From contig NW_024468265.1 in the NCBI RefSeq assembly GCF_002104995.1, positions 186,001 to 250,000 of the forward strand: DNA of 64,000 nucleotides. The letters are read 5' to 3'. Positions 1-11,710 of the stretch are shown in pieces. Under the pieces are notes generated by a model. That model saw only the letters and a list, made by a program, of their open reading frames with translations. It did no database searches and had not been told where the DNA came from. The DNA is from Linderina pennispora (taxonomy: Eukaryota > Kickxellomycota > Kickxellomycetes > Kickxellales > Kickxellaceae). Every line of letters starts with the position of its first letter. Within the stretch, counting starts at the first letter, position 1. A program made the position numbers and the translations under genes.

Positions 1-906
1 TGCGCGGTGTGGAAGGTGCTAAACTTTTCGCTAATCCATTTTGTGGCGACCGAAAAGAACTCTAGGCAGAACTTTATGCGCACCGTCTACCGCATCGTGC
101 TCAACCACCTACAGCAAGGAGCACTGCTGGAGATCCGCATCGGCGTGGTCTACGCGCTATATCTTCTGTACTACTCTCAGCCGGTCAACTTCCCAAACAT
201 CAAAGTGCGCGTATCGATGGAGCACTGGGCGGTGCTGACGAGCCTGTACCAGTACTGCCGCGGTAGCGAGATCCACGATATCGTGTATATTTTCGACAAA
301 CTGCGCGAGGACGCCGCGTTTGAGCTGGTTGCGTGGATTGACGAGCACGAAGGCATATTGAGACTCGAGAGCGACGAGGGCGTGGGTGGCAGGGTGGCGA
401 CGCGTTTGGCCCAGATCGAGCACGAGGTAATGGGCTCAGCACAGGGCAATATTGGCGACCCTGCGGCAGCCAAGCGGCAGCTGAAGCTAGCAGAGGAGTA
501 CCGCAATGTGAAGCGGCGGATAATCAACTCCCGGCTCGCTGAGCGTGCTGCACAGGACATGTACATCATGGATTTCGGGGTTCAGAGAGAGGACATCCAG
601 GGTATGCCTGTAGGGGTGCCACTGGATATCTCCGGCCAGGATATCGGCTGGTGGGCAGAGACCCAGAAGAGAGTCAAGGGGTACCAGCGGATCAGGGCAG
701 AGCGCGTGGGCGCCCTAGCTGAGGACGACGGCAGCCTGAGGGTGATGGAGGAGTGTCCCGACGACATTTCTGGCCTCGATGGCGCGCCGTCGCGCAGGGC
801 GGTGCTGAGCAAGTCAGACTATGACACTGAGGCGAGGCACTACAAGCCAGACCACCTCCGGGCCATTGAGCGGGCCACCAAAGCCCAGCACAATCCAAAC
901 TTTTGA
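1..906 (+). CDS. snRNA-activating protein complex subunit 1 (SNAPC1/SNAP43-like), 5'-truncated by window edge
   Basis: The reading frame is open through the left edge of the window, so the true start lies upstream; the first in-frame codon that could initiate here is a GTG. The visible N-terminal part has the SNAPC1 signature: a WKxLNFSLIHF segment, then LEIRIGVVYALYLLY, the basic-aromatic IKVRVSMEHW and the helix YIFDKLREDAAFELVAW, in the same order as in human SNAPC1. The C-terminal half is charged and low-complexity, as is usual. In the known family this subunit sits in the complex that binds the proximal sequence element of snRNA promoters and recruits RNA polymerase II or III. The family call rests on the N-terminal domain; the rest is weakly conserved. 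Confidence 0.8.
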   Translation, partial: CAVWKVLNFSLIHFVATEKNSRQNFMRTVYRIVLNHLQQGALLEIRIGVVYALYLLYYSQPVNFPNIKVRVSMEHWAVLTSLYQYCRGSEIHDIVYIFDKLREDAAFELVAWIDEHEGILRLESDEGVGGRVATRLAQIEHEVMGSAQGNIGDPAAAKRQLKLAEEYRNVKRRIINSRLAERAAQDMYIMDFGVQREDIQGMPVGVPLDISGQDIGWWAETQKRVKGYQRIRAERVGALAEDDGSLRVMEECPDDISGLDGAPSRRAVLSKSDYDTEARHYKPDHLRAIERATKAQHNPNF

Positions 907-1167
907 CGTTGGCAGCAAATGGGAGCAGCTGGCGTATTTATGCGTTTGTGGGTGGGACCCAAAAGCCTGCGATTTTTCCCTCGCACTCTTTGCATGACAC
1001 GCAGTTTTTGCCCGATTCAATTTTATTGTCCGAAATCTCGCTGTTTACGTTAAAATTCGGTGTTCTTTTGCGCTCCAACTCTGTCCTGCACGCGTCATTT
1101 GCTAGGCAGCTCGTAGTATTCGCCACCGAACCAGCCAGGGCCACTCAGCAAGGGAGGAAAATAGACC

Positions 1168-1701
1168 ATGGTAGTTGGCCGAGGACCGAAGCCGGGTGCG
1201 GCCCGTCGTGGTAGCGCCATCAGACGCCCAGCGTTCGCCAACACCCGACTCACGCAGTCGCAGGACAGTCCCGACACCACACCAATACGGTCCCCAGCCA
1301 GAAAGACTGTGCCGAGGGCAGCTGCCCACCCGGGTCGCAGCGCGGGCACAGTCCAGAAGCAGCCACAGAAGAGACGGCTGGCGCCAGGCGTAAGGGCAGT
1401 GCGCGAAATACGCAAGTACCAGAAATCTAGTGACCTGCTGCTGGCAAAGCTGCCGTTTGCGCGTGTTGTACGAGAGATCACCGAGACCTTTGTCAATGAC
1501 TATACGTTCAGCGAGCCCCGAGTTGCCATGCGCTGGCAATCGTCGGCGCTGCTGGCCCTGCAGGAAGCCTCAGAGGCATTCCTTGTTCACCTGTTCGAGG
1601 ATGCTAATCTGTGTGCTCTGCATGCCAAGCGCGTCACCATCATGCAGCGTGACATCCAGCTGGCCCGCCGCATCCGTGGTCAGTGGGGTGGGCTCGGATA
1701 G
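1168..1701 (+). CDS. Centromeric histone H3 variant (CENP-A/Cse4-like)
   Basis: A 177-residue protein. The last ~95 residues are an H3 histone fold: [20 protein letters not shown], then the alpha-2 segment [40 protein letters not shown] and RRIRG. The N-terminal tail of about 80 residues has nothing of canonical H3 (no ARTKQTARKS) and is rich in Arg, Pro, Ser and Thr. Loop 1, between ETFVNDY and [10 protein letters not shown], is several residues longer than in canonical H3. A divergent tail plus an extended loop 1 are hallmarks of CENP-A, which marks the centromere and nucleates the kinetochore. The start is the first ATG before the basic tail and the frame is intact. A divergent non-centromeric H3 variant is the alternative. 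Confidence 0.85.
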   Translation: MVVGRGPKPGAARRGSAIRRPAFANTRLTQSQDSPDTTPIRSPARKTVPRAAAHPGRSAGTVQKQPQKRRLAPGVRAVREIRKYQKSSDLLLAKLPFARVVREITETFVNDYTFSEPRVAMRWQSSALLALQEASEAFLVHLFEDANLCALHAKRVTIMQRDIQLARRIRGQWGGLG

Positions 1702-1774
1702 ACTCACAATTACAAACTGAACTTGCTTCTGCTGTACCTCTTCCTACTATCTTTTCCAAACCATGAACAGTGTT

Positions 1775-3981
1775 CTAGCCATTGCTGGCCTGTGTCTCAA
1801 ACTTGTCAATATAATGCCGGTGGATCTGCATCAGCTGCTCGCTACGCGATGCATCACCAACAGATCGCTCAATCTGGGTCAGGATGCCAATGGCCGCAGC
1901 ATTCTGTAGCGGGTCCTTGTTGCGCTGCGCGATGGCCTGGCCTGTCGCACACATCTTCATGGCCTGGTCGTACTGCCCGGTCGGCAGCATCACCGATCCA
2001 AGCATACACAGCGTCCAGCCCTGCAGCGTGGTATCAGCAATGGCCTTGCACACCTTCAAGCACGCAAGAAGATGCGTCTTGGCCTGCACTGGCTTCTCAG
2101 ACTCGAGCCCCTGCATGAACTCTAACACTGCATTCTGCATGACCTCATCCTCTGGGCCTGCTGCCACTGCTGCCTTGACCTGGCCCAGCAGCCCCTTTGC
2201 CTTAGCTAGAGTCTCCTCGCAGGCATCGATCATCGGCCAGGAGCAGGATAATCAGGTTGACACGCGCCACGATCCGGATATCTTCGGGTGCGCTACTGTT
2301 AACCACGCACTGGTACGCATTCACCGCCTCCTTGAACTCACCTCGCCGGTGCTGGAACATAGCCCACCTCAGGGCTACCTCATTGCGATGCCGCCGCCAG
2401 AACCCGCCCAGGGAATAGCCCATGTTCTCCAGCGTCACGGCTTCTGCCATCACCTGCATCACTGCGTCCAGAGTCTGCTTGGCGCTGTGCATCTTCAGAC
2501 CTGTCAGCTCGGCGTCAGCCTGGTGCAGCAGCACTTGCAGCTTCACCTGCACCAGCAGACTACTGATCCCATCCGACTCGCCCTTGGCAATTCCGTCACG
2601 AGCCATTTGAAAGAACCGCAGTGCCTCCTCTCCCGCTGTTCTCGCCACGCACGCCCAGGCCTGAAATCAGCATAATCCATGCATGGGCCTCGTAGTAGCT
2701 CCAGCCGCCGAACTGCATTTCGTTGGGCTGGCCAGGTATTACAAATATCGACCCAGCATCGGCTGCCTTCCCATTGACCAGCTTCTTGACGAACGCCGCC
2801 TGCCAGTTCTTCAGCACTTGGCGTGCAAAGGCCGCTGGTCTGGCGCGCTGCTTCTGCTTTGCCCTGCATAACCAGCATCGCCGCCTTCAGCGCTAAGAAT
2901 CGCGATGTGATTTGGTACACCTTCTGCCACCTTGCGCTCCTGCATTAGTCGGCTCAGGCTCTCAACCACCTCATCCTGCCTTCTGCCATGCCCTGGTCTC
3001 GACCAGCCGTCCCAGCAGCTGCACGCTAGCCATCGCCTCGCTAACCACATCGTTGCATCCTTTGGCCCACCGTATCGAAAACTGCAGCGTGTTCATGGCA
3101 CTGTTCATGTCTCCGTTGTTCAGGTAAAGCTCGGAGAGCTCAAGCATAAAATAATGCACCCAGTTTGCCAGCTGCCGCTTCTGGGCCTCGCCAAAGGCCA
3201 CCTTCATCCGCTGCTCTGCCCACTTGTGCTCGCCTCGCCTCATATACAGCCGGCACTGCATCGCCACAATTGCCATCTTTAGGCTTGCGTAGTGGTCAGC
3301 CGTAGGCAGAACCTACTAATGCGCGCTTCAGGTGGAATTCCTGCTCGGCCTCACTATCGTCTTGAGACCACACCGAGACAATCTGCGCGATCCTCAGCCG
3401 TGTGCGCACCTCGATCTCGGGGCCAAGTAGAACTGTTCCCTGCATGTACTTTGCGCGTGCCTCCGACGACTCGCATAGCGACAAGACACTGTATAGACAC
3501 GCTAGGGAGCTGACGACCTTCGCCTGCCAACTGCCAGCTGCCGATGCCTCGGCCTTGCTGCCTGCCTGCGCCCTGAACAGCCGCTGTGCGCATGCTAGGT
3601 GTGACTCGGCGGTGGCCCACAGAACCAAATGTGCGTCGGCTGCTGTCAATTGCGGCGGTGAAAACTGCGAGGGGTCTTGCGTTGGTGACATGGGCATAAA
3701 ATATGGAAATTGAGGCGAATGAATTGCAAACTTGCAGCGGAGGAGAGAGGCCAACGAACGGCTGCGCAACCAGAGTTGCTGGTTGGACAGGGTAGCTCGC
3801 AAGCGCTGCCGGATAGAACTGCTGTGGCGCCGGCTCAGGAGCTTGTGTCACGGCTTGGACCTGGTTGAGGCTGGTACTGCCCGTCCTGGCTCACTCCTGA
3901 GCCGTAGCTCATGTGCCTGCCTTGCCGTGCTGCGTAGTATTGCTGCGGGTTATATGAATTCGGGTCATGCGGGTGCTGCAT
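1775..3981 (-). CDS. MAU2/SCC4-like cohesin-loading factor, frameshifted
   Basis: TPR-type helical-repeat protein read in eight successive frame changes. I place the start at the ATG at 3981-3979 (MQHPHDPNSYNPQQYYA), which opens a Gln/Pro-rich leader. Then come DAHLVLWATAESHLACAQRL, EVRTRLRIAQIV, RRGEHKWAEQRMKVAFGEAQ, WVHYFMLELSELYL, QPNEMQFGGWSYYEAHAW, EDIRIVARVNLIILLLADD and the C-terminal TLQGWTLCMLGSVML and IERSVGDASRSEQLMQIHRH blocks, all in the order of animal and fungal MAU2. In the family MAU2 partners SCC2/NIPBL to load cohesin. Each frame step I could follow is +1 in reading direction (for example near 3850, 3720, 3290), which suits single inserted bases. Introns at some junctions cannot be excluded, but I saw no convincing splice sites at those I examined. 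Confidence 0.75.
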
Positions 3982-6345
3982 TTGCTAATTTGGCGTGTAC
4001 AAGGTCGCGAATAAGTAGTCGTGTTTACATGAGTTGGGCTGGGAGAGAAGGATGAATGGAACCAGCTGCCCTGTGCGCTAGGTCACGACGCAATGGACAC
4101 AGTAAGAAATGCAGTTGATTCCTTGATCGCTACACACGCCTTTGGCACCTGCATATCGTGAAAGGGCTCGCGCCTAACCACATACCTGGCTACATAAGCT
4201 AATGGTATCTGGAGTCAGATATAGCAATTTATTGAGCATAATGCAAGGGATGCTTTGCAGTGCGATATGACATATAATGGTAGCGTAGTGTGCCGAGCGC
4301 GTTGCAATCTACAGGACAATGTGTAGTCAGACACCTTGCAAATGGATATGTAGGATAGCCTGACGACTACAACTTGGCACCACATTTGTAAATCCCAGAG
4401 CAACTCTTTTGATGCTCGTCAAGAGTCATACCATGGCAACTCACACCGCAAACACCGCACCGAAGTCTTGGGGGCATGGAAGAAATCTACAGTCAATATC
4501 TGTATTGCTTAAAAACAAAATGAAGGTTGGCTACAAGTGACTGAGGGGAATGGGCCATTTAGCTATGCTTTTATACTATCCCACTTGAAACCCTCTACGG
4601 CTAGAGAGTGCCCTTGTCGTGACTCACAAGAGTATTCCTCCGTAGTTGTCATTTCAACTGCGCCAGCAGCATTATTTATTGATCAGCGAATGCACCGTCT
4701 TGTACCGTGCCAAAGGGCGCATTCCTGGTGGTGATGTGAGCTGAGGGCTTGCGAGTAGTGGATGACGACATTGAATTGATTCAAGGAAGATATGGCTTGG
4801 TGTGAAAAAATATTTCCTTCATTATTTTTACGTTTCCGGTTGGCGACGATCCGGCACACCCTACATTGCATGCGTTGAATGGCCTATATGTGGAGACGAG
4901 TGTGATGGGAAGATAGAAGAGGCGCCTGAAGACTAGTATGAAAAGGCAATATACACCGTGTTGAAAAATACATTGCCATCAACAAACTAGGACTACAAGC
5001 GTGATGCCTAGAGGATTTGGGTGAGGTCTGTATAAAAACCACGGACTACAAGAGTGCTGCATTTAGAACTGATGCTATATATGTCGTTCTTCTTTTTTTG
5101 CGCTCCATATCAGTCGTTGTGTTAGCTTAATCTATGGACAGGACACCAGAGCGGCAAGACATTTCGATGGCCACTATGGCAAGCCAACTGTATATATACT
5201 CTGGCACCCATTACCAGCCTGTTCTCTCTTTTTCTCCCTCAGCAAGGCTGCTGGCAGCCTCGGCACCATTTTGAGCATTATCCATTTGCTTGGAGATAAT
5301 ACACATTTTACTGTTTTGTCTGCAAACTGCAGCCCTAGATTGTTGCTCATTCTGACGCGTGTTCCGACCTCCAGGCAGACAGAGCGGAAGCTCAAAGCAT
5401 ATCTGGGTACCTTTGATGTCCTTGTATTATCCTAATAACGGAAACAGCTATTGAGGCGGTTGTGCTGAACAGAACCATGGGTGCATTCATTTCATGTAGA
5501 AATACAACCCAGCTTGTTTGGCTTCTAATCGGGGAGGAGGAACTACCAGCCTGGATTTCGGTAGTAAACAAAAACGGTCAGCGAGGGTATTGTTGGAATT
5601 GGGGATACGCAAGTGAGGGAGCGAGCGAGAAATACATTAGACATCCCTAACGTTTCAGTGGAAATACGGCTTCATTTTTGACCGATCTTAGCAGCTAAAA
5701 GTAAAAAACAATGGAGGCCATGGTGGTGATTCGGGTGGACACCGCTAAAATCAAAAGGGGGATAGCTACTGACAATATTGGACGGCAGATGAGCAAAGCT
5801 TGGATGAGGAATATGGTAGACACGCCTTGGGCGGAATCCACTTGGCGATATCTTTTTTTTTTTGTCGGATAGGGCGAGTTTTCCCGAGAGGACAGCTCTC
5901 CTTTCTTTCTACTCTTCTAGTTTTTGTTGTTGGAATATCTCATTTCTCAGTAGTTGCATGTGCATGTCCCCGGGGGCGACGGACATTGACGGCGAGCAAG
6001 GGTATATGCTAAGACGACGACGCCACAAGGCAATGCAGGGGATTCCGCATATTGAGCGTATCTCATACGATGAAGGGCATGCGCGGGAATGCATATGCAG
6101 CCTGTGCCGGAATTGCTGAATCCCAGAAGCAAGAACGGCGCCTAGTTTGTCACCAGGGGCGGACAGATGAATAAAGCGTTTAAAAGTAGATATACAGAAA
6201 ATTCCACACCCAGCGGGTATCCCACAAAAATCTCCGTCAGACTGTTTGCAGTGACTGCCGTTTTCATTTTTATGCGGGGTTGCACCCAGTTGATAGCAGG
6301 GAGGAAATCATTCGCGTACTTTTTTTCTTGCAGGTATTTTTAAAC
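3982..6345. other. Intergenic stretch, no supported gene
   Basis: About 2.4 kb between the MAU2 start and the small gene at 6346. It is somewhat more AT-rich than the flanking genes. The only open frames are under 110 codons, overlap on several strands and resemble nothing I know. I saw no tRNA-like B box. A TTTTTTTCTTGCAG run ending at about 6332 looks like a 3' splice site, so a 5'-UTR intron of the next gene may lie here. Confidence 0.6.
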
Positions 6346-6570
6346 ATGGGCGTTTACATGAAGGCACTTGTGGTGATGGTTGGTGGACTGCTCGGCGGAT
6401 CAGTCGGATTCTACTACCAGTCCAAGGAGGATGGGCGGCTGCGCGACCTGCGGCGGATGAAGATGGAGGAGATGCGGCGGCTCAACCAGGACGGCCACGT
6501 GGCGGGGGCAAGTGACGGTCTGGGCCCGGGATCGGCAGATCAGATTTCGGAGAGCGCTAGCAAGAAATAA
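6346..6570 (+). CDS. Small single-pass membrane protein, unknown
   Basis: I take the ATG at 6346 (MGVYMKALVVMVGGLLGG), giving 74 residues; an upstream in-frame ATG at 6280 would add residues that run across a probable 3' splice site (pyrimidine tract then CAG just before 6346). One glycine-rich hydrophobic helix (roughly residues 5-23) is followed by a charged amphipathic stretch, LRDLRRMKMEEMRRLNQD, and a Ser/Gly-rich tail. This is the build of small mitochondrial inner-membrane proteins such as STMP1 or respiratory-assembly factors, but I cannot assign a family. It stands alone, followed by SOD on the same strand. Confidence 0.5.
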   Translation: MGVYMKALVVMVGGLLGGSVGFYYQSKEDGRLRDLRRMKMEEMRRLNQDGHVAGASDGLGPGSADQISESASKK

Positions 6571-6845
6571 ATCGCAGCTTTCGACTAAAAATTGGCCGAG
6601 ATTAGTAATGTGAGGCATTTACGTCAACGGCGATGAGCCATTTCCGCTTCGGCTTTCGCAAGGCTTGAAAAAGGGCCAAGCGGAGTTCTGAACTTGTTAT
6701 CGCTCTTGTTTTCTCCTTGTACACTTTTTCCACATACTTTTACCGCAAACAGCTCCAAAAAGGTAAAGAAACCAGACTAAAGTGCGTTGCCTTGCACCAG
6801 GAGGGGAACTAACATGGCAGGTGTACCTCTAGAAACAAAACAACC

Positions 6846-7307
6846 ATGGTCAAGGCTATCGCAGTTCTGAAGGGCGACGAGGGCGTCACGGGCGTTATCA
6901 CGATTACGCAGTCGGACGCGTCCTCTCCGGTGCTGGTCAGCGGCGAGATCAGCGGGCTGGTGGCCGGCAAGCACGGATTCCACGTGCACGAGTTTGGCGA
7001 CAACTCGAACGGCTGCACGTCGGCGGGCCCGCACTTCAACCCGTTCAAGAAGACGCACGGCGCGCCGACGGCTGAGGAGCGCCATGTGGGCGACCTGGGC
7101 AACGTCATCGCGTCCGAGTCCGGCGTGGCCAAGGTCGAGATCTCCGACTCGCAGGTGACGCTGTTTGGCGAGCACAGCGTTATCGGCCGCACCATTGTTG
7201 TGCATGCCGACGAGGACGATCTGGGCAAGGGCGGCCATGAGCTGTCCATCACTACCGGTAACGCCGGCGGTCGCCAGGCCTGCGGCGTCATTGGCATTGC
7301 TGCCTAA
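6846..7307 (+). CDS. SOD1: Cu/Zn superoxide dismutase
   Basis: Intact 153-residue protein, the usual length for the cytosolic enzyme, which dismutates superoxide to oxygen and hydrogen peroxide. All metal ligands are present at the expected positions: copper H46, H48, H63 and H120; zinc H63, H71, H80 and D83. The structural disulfide pair C57/C146 and the electrostatic-guidance R143 are also kept. The signature [14 protein letters not shown] and the C-terminal [15 protein letters not shown] leave no doubt. There is no targeting sequence, so cytosol (and by analogy mitochondrial intermembrane space) is expected. The ATG lies directly after AAACAACC. Confidence 0.98.
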   Translation: MVKAIAVLKGDEGVTGVITITQSDASSPVLVSGEISGLVAGKHGFHVHEFGDNSNGCTSAGPHFNPFKKTHGAPTAEERHVGDLGNVIASESGVAKVEISDSQVTLFGEHSVIGRTIVVHADEDDLGKGGHELSITTGNAGGRQACGVIGIAA

Positions 7308-7559
7308 GAATTTTTTTCTCCCAACGGGAATTGTGCTGCTGCTCCCCACGGCATCTATAAATTCTCACAACCCCCTTACCCTGAGGTGTTTTTTTATCAG
7401 TTGCGCCTCGCATAATTGTCGCAGGCAGTGGCGGCAGATGCAGAAAGAGCTTTTGAAAGGGCAGCCGAATAGTGCGCTGGGACCTCAGGCATCCTCCCAC
7501 TTTAATAGTTTCCGGTTATTATATACGGCAATACAGGCAGGGCGCATACGCAAACAAGT

Positions 7560-8033
7560 AGATGGGCACAGGACGACGACCTCGCACGCAAGTACCTGCT
7601 GGAGCAACAGGCGCAGACGCAGGCACTGCAGCTGCTGCCGAGCACCGGGGTGGGGATAGGCGTGGACATTGAGATGCTGGAGGACATCAACATCGAGAAC
7701 GAGACGTTCATCGAGCGCAACTACACGGAGCGCGAGATCGCATACTGCCAAAGGCAACCAAATCCGCACGCATCGTTTACCGGGCGGTGGTGCGCCAAGG
7801 AAGCGGTGGTGAAGGCAGTGTCGAATCTGCATCTGCAGCGGGAGAAGGTGTGGGTGCGTGGCAGCGCAGCGCCGCTGATTGATATTGAGATTGTGATTGC
7901 GGAGAGCGGGGCGCCCGAGGTCGTGCTGCATGGCGAGGTGGAGGAGGCCGCGGAGAAGGCTGGTGTCCAATATGTCAAGGTGTCGATCAGCCATATCGAC
8001 ACATATGCGATAGCTACAGCCATTTCGTATTAG
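7560..8033 (+). CDS. Stand-alone phosphopantetheinyl transferase domain resembling the C-terminus of fungal FAS2
   Basis: From about 7674 the frame encodes an ACPS-type domain. It has GIGVDIE (catalytic Asp), ENETFIERNYTEREIAYC, the CAKEAVVKAV block with the catalytic Glu/Lys, LIDIEI and VKVSISHIDTYAIATAIS, ending at a stop. In fungal type I fatty acid synthase this domain closes the alpha subunit and pantetheinylates the ACP. Even the preceding linker (DDDLARKYLLEQQ) looks like the FAS2 linker, yet no ketosynthase or other FAS2 sequence lies upstream, where SOD1 ends at 7307. No ATG precedes the domain in frame before 7674. It may be a broken duplicate, the last exon of an unseen gene, or a true free transferase. 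The catalytic motifs are intact. Confidence 0.6.
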   Translation, partial: RWAQDDDLARKYLLEQQAQTQALQLLPSTGVGIGVDIEMLEDINIENETFIERNYTEREIAYCQRQPNPHASFTGRWCAKEAVVKAVSNLHLQREKVWVRGSAAPLIDIEIVIAESGAPEVVLHGEVEEAAEKAGVQYVKVSISHIDTYAIATAISY

Positions 8034-8108
8034 GATGTCTTTTTTAATGATTACAAACGTGGTACTGAACTAAATTGGAATGGTCTATGGGAAAAGGGTT
8101 GGTGGGGT

Positions 8109-11100
8109 TTAGAGGTCGTCGGGGACATCCTCCGAGTCGCTGGGGATGTTGAGCGACTCCCAGTCCTCTGGAACAGCAGCCTCCTTCCTTCACAGCGCTG
8201 GGACGAGGCACCCTCGAGGCGCTGGCGATGCTGGAGGACCGGCTGTGTGGAGGTTTCGATGCAGGCTGCTGGGAGGGAGCAGGCTGCTGCAGCACAGAGC
8301 GCTCGCCGACAACAGACCCAACCAGGCCCATGAAAGGCAGTTTGTGTTTGAGCAGGCCCTCCCACTTGACAAGGTGCTCGGCACGCATTTCGGTGTCGGT
8401 GCAGTACATCTCGACGACATCCGGGTCCTTCCAGCGCAGCGAAAACGACGCATAGGGCATCAGCCGAGCAATCTCGCCCTGCAGCTCCTCCTGCGTCAGA
8501 CCGTGTTTCAGATCCGAGAGCACCAGGTAGTCGAACTTTTTGCGCAGGCGGTCAGCGGCCGGATTGGAAGATGCAGCCACGCCATCGAATACGTGCGAGG
8601 CCGAGTCATCGAACTCGTCGTCGTTGTCGGCAGCATTGACGCGCTCGCTGCAGACGATCTGCGGCGGAGTGATGTAGCGGATGGCATTGGACAGGACTAT
8701 GCTCGGGATGGTGGCCTGCTGGGTGCGTTCCCAGCACACTGACCGCACGGGCTCGCGGTCCATGGAGCGACTGGAGCACCCGTAGAAGGCGGCCAGGGCG
8801 TGCAGAAAGGCACGGTAGCTGCGCTTCATAGGCGCAAACCGCAGCACAGGGCGACGACTGCCGCCGACAAATTCGCCGACCTGGGCCTCGATCTCGCGGA
8901 CCCAGGTCAGGTTGGAGCGGGCAAACTGCAGCAGATCGTCAGGCATAGGTCGACTTGACCAGACCGGCCAGTGGAGCCTGGGCCTTGTCGGGCAGATCCA
9001 GCGCCAGCGCCAGGCGGCGGTTGCGCATGGCGATTTTGCACACATCGTCGCAGGGGATGCGACGCATGGCGGAGCGGCCGTTGGCGGCAGTCGACCCACA
9101 CAGCTCACGCAGCGACTTACGGCCGCACTCGCACACAACAGTGACAGGGCGTCTCGCACGGCTGCGACTCGTCGCACATGGCGGGGCTGTGGCAGGCCAG
9201 GGCACACGGATGCCCGCAAGTCTTGCGCGGCTTTCCGCACGCCTGGCGGCAAGTCTGCCCGCCGCGCAGACATGGCTCGTCGGGGCGGTGGCAGCTGCGC
9301 TGGCAGCGGTGGCCACCACACGGCAGGAGCTTGTTGCAGATGGTGCCGCATGAGGCCATAGCACTGCGGTGGCATGGGATGTTCTTCATCTCGCGCCCAC
9401 CGCACATGCACAGCGTGGCAACCAGCACGGGGCACGGCGGGACACGGGACGTCGTCGGGATGACATTCGTGAGACATCATGCTGATGTGCCCACACGCCC
9501 GCACGCGAGTGCATGGGTGGTGGCATACCGGCAGCGTCGTCCCGCATGCAATCGGCGGATACAGCCGCGTCCGCCCGCACGCACACGCCAGCTCGTCGAA
9601 AGCTCGCCTCCAGGCAGGGTGGGCATGGCCCGCGATGGCAAGGCTGCGAGCACTGGTGCCGCTTGCAGCGCAGGGTACGCCCACACACTAGCGTGCACTG
9701 GTGCGCATCGGTGGTGCCCGGTGCCAGGGCCTCGGATGGAATCACCGCTCCGTCGATGTCCACGTGATCGCTGCCGCAGCACTTGGCGTTGCACCGGTGC
9801 CGCCCGCACACGCGCATGCGCGAACACACGCGCTGGCATGTTGGCTGCTGGCCGCTGCCGGGCCGCGCCTTGAAGCACTCGACTTGGAAAGCCTTGGACC
9901 CGCAGACGGCACGGCGTCCTTGACCTTTGCGGTGCAGGGTGGGCATGGGCCAGCGTGGCAGATTTCATTGCACGTGTGGGCGCATCCGGGTAGCTTATGG
10001 CCGCAGCGCTCGCCGCAGCTGGGCACCGGATCCATGCACGTCAGCCGCGCCTGCCCCAGATCGCTGGCCAGCGTCGCCCCGCAGTGGCATGTGCTGACAA
10101 CCGTCGGGTCTAGCGGGCAGTCCGCCGTGGGCATGGCCGCTGCTGGGGTCGGGGAGCGCATGGCATGCCCGTCCGCACTTGTGGACTCCGCACGCGAGCA
10201 TTTCCTCGCATACATTGCCGCAGCTGTAGAATCCCGTCTGCGGTCCGTCCATGCCGCTGACAAATGTGGTCTGCACCCGGCCTGCCCCGCACTTGGCAGT
10301 CCGCGTGTGGCTGCCGCAGTAGCACATCTGCTGCTCATCACGCGGGCATGGCGGACACAGCCCCGGGTGGCATGGCTTGTCGCATCTGTGCTTGCCGCAG
10401 CCCAGCATCTCATCGCAGATGTTCCCACACGATTTGACATTCAGCTCAGGGTCGTAGCTGCTGCCGCATTTTGGCTGGTACACCAGCCGCCCGCAATAGC
10501 ACGACTGCTCAGGCGCCATCTCTGTGCATGGCGGGCAGGGCCCCGGGTGGCATGGCAGCGGGCACCGGTGCGGGCATCGCTTGCCGCGGCTCTTGCCACA
10601 TAGCCGCCCACACGAGTGGGGAACACAGCCGCGGACCGGCTCGGGATCGCGGGTGGCCCCGCAGAAACACACGTAGTGTGACGGCGCTGCTGCCCGCGCG
10701 TACTGGCAGCCGGGGCAACGCCAGCGAGTGCTGCCATCGCCCACGTCGCTGCCGGTGCATGACTTGGCCCACTTCTTGACGCATCCCACATGGAAGATTG
10801 CCCAGCAGTGGTCGCACTGCCAGATGGCGTGCCGCGGCCGCACCTTGTCGCAGCAATATCATGCACTCGTATGAGCTGTTCGTCAGCTGCCGCGTCAGCG
10901 AGCTTCCGAGATCCTCGTCCTCCATAACCGCCGGCGCTGCGGTCTTGGCACTCAGTTTGCCGTCGAATTGCCGCCCACCGCCGACATTCCCGCCCTTGCG
11001 CTTCCGGTTGCGCCTGCGCCTTGTTTTTTCTTCTGATGCGCCGTGGTCTATATCACAAAGCCGTCGATAATGCACGATGGTGTTTAGCGTGACTCGCACT

Positions 11101-11710
11101 CTTCCCCAAACTTCTCGCATGGCCGTCCCGCTTCCTTGGTTCCAAACAAAAATGTCTTCCATCACCCCCCCATGCCACCCGCCAAAGCCAGTGTCTTCGA
11201 CTTACCTTGCTGGTGCTCCTCTGCCTGCTGGTTCTCATGCCGTGTCCCTGCACTCTTTTTGCCACGGTGCTGGCGGCCCTTGTTGCTGTCATTTTTCTGC
11301 TGGTCTACTGTATGCTGCTGCTGCTGCTGCTGGCTGTGGTTTCTGCTACTGGCGCCATTTCTAGCTGATGCTCGTGACTGACTACGGGGCTGCTGGTGAT
11401 GTGCATTGCTGCGGCCAAAATGCCGTGGCTTGCTGTTTGCTTGATTGGCGGTATTGACACTGCTGTTGCTGCCGCTGCGTTGCCGGCTATTTCCGCCGTT
11501 GCGTCGCGATGATATCTGACTGCTTGACCGCGTGTGCTGCTGCTGCTGCTGTGGTTGTATTGGCGCGGAGGATGTTACCGGGCTGTTATCTGCTAGTATA
11601 GCTACTGGTGCTGGCACGTTCTCAACTGACATAGCCCGTGGATGCTGGTGTAGGGTTCTTGCTTTGTAATTTGGGTTGCCCAGTGTGGTTGTTGCTGTAG
11701 CTGCCTGCAA
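8109..11710 (-). CDS. NFX1/FAP1-type zinc-finger protein with R3H domain, frameshifted
   Basis: Read leftward: exon 1 (11710-11206) encodes a Gln/Ser/Arg-rich leader. An intron at 11205-11048 has a GTAAGT donor and a TATAG acceptor, and its phase joins exactly into DHGASEEKTRRRRNRKRK. Next come a RING-like finger (YECMI...CDHCWAIFHVGCVKKW...CPGC), a long series of NFX1 fingers (CGKHRC...CHPGLCPPC type), an R3H domain (KRSYRAFLHALAAFYG) and a VPEDWESLNIPSDSEDVPDD tail ending in TAA at 8109. The family includes human NFX1 and yeast Fap1, nuclear or cytosolic RNA- and rapamycin-pathway-linked factors. The frame changes about eight times. Seven steps are +1 and one is +2; at 10857 removing one T restores ICCDK. 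Confidence 0.85.

Noticed and set aside
1775-3981. Frame changes in MAU2 as introns
   Set aside because: The junctions I examined lack donor/acceptor pairs of the kind seen in the three supported introns, and single-base removal restores continuity where I worked it out.
8044-9684. 546-codon open frame as a gene of its own
   Set aside because: Only parts of it (the FDELACACGR segment and the R3H end) belong to the FAP1-type protein; the middle is a shadow of cysteine-rich fingers read in another frame.
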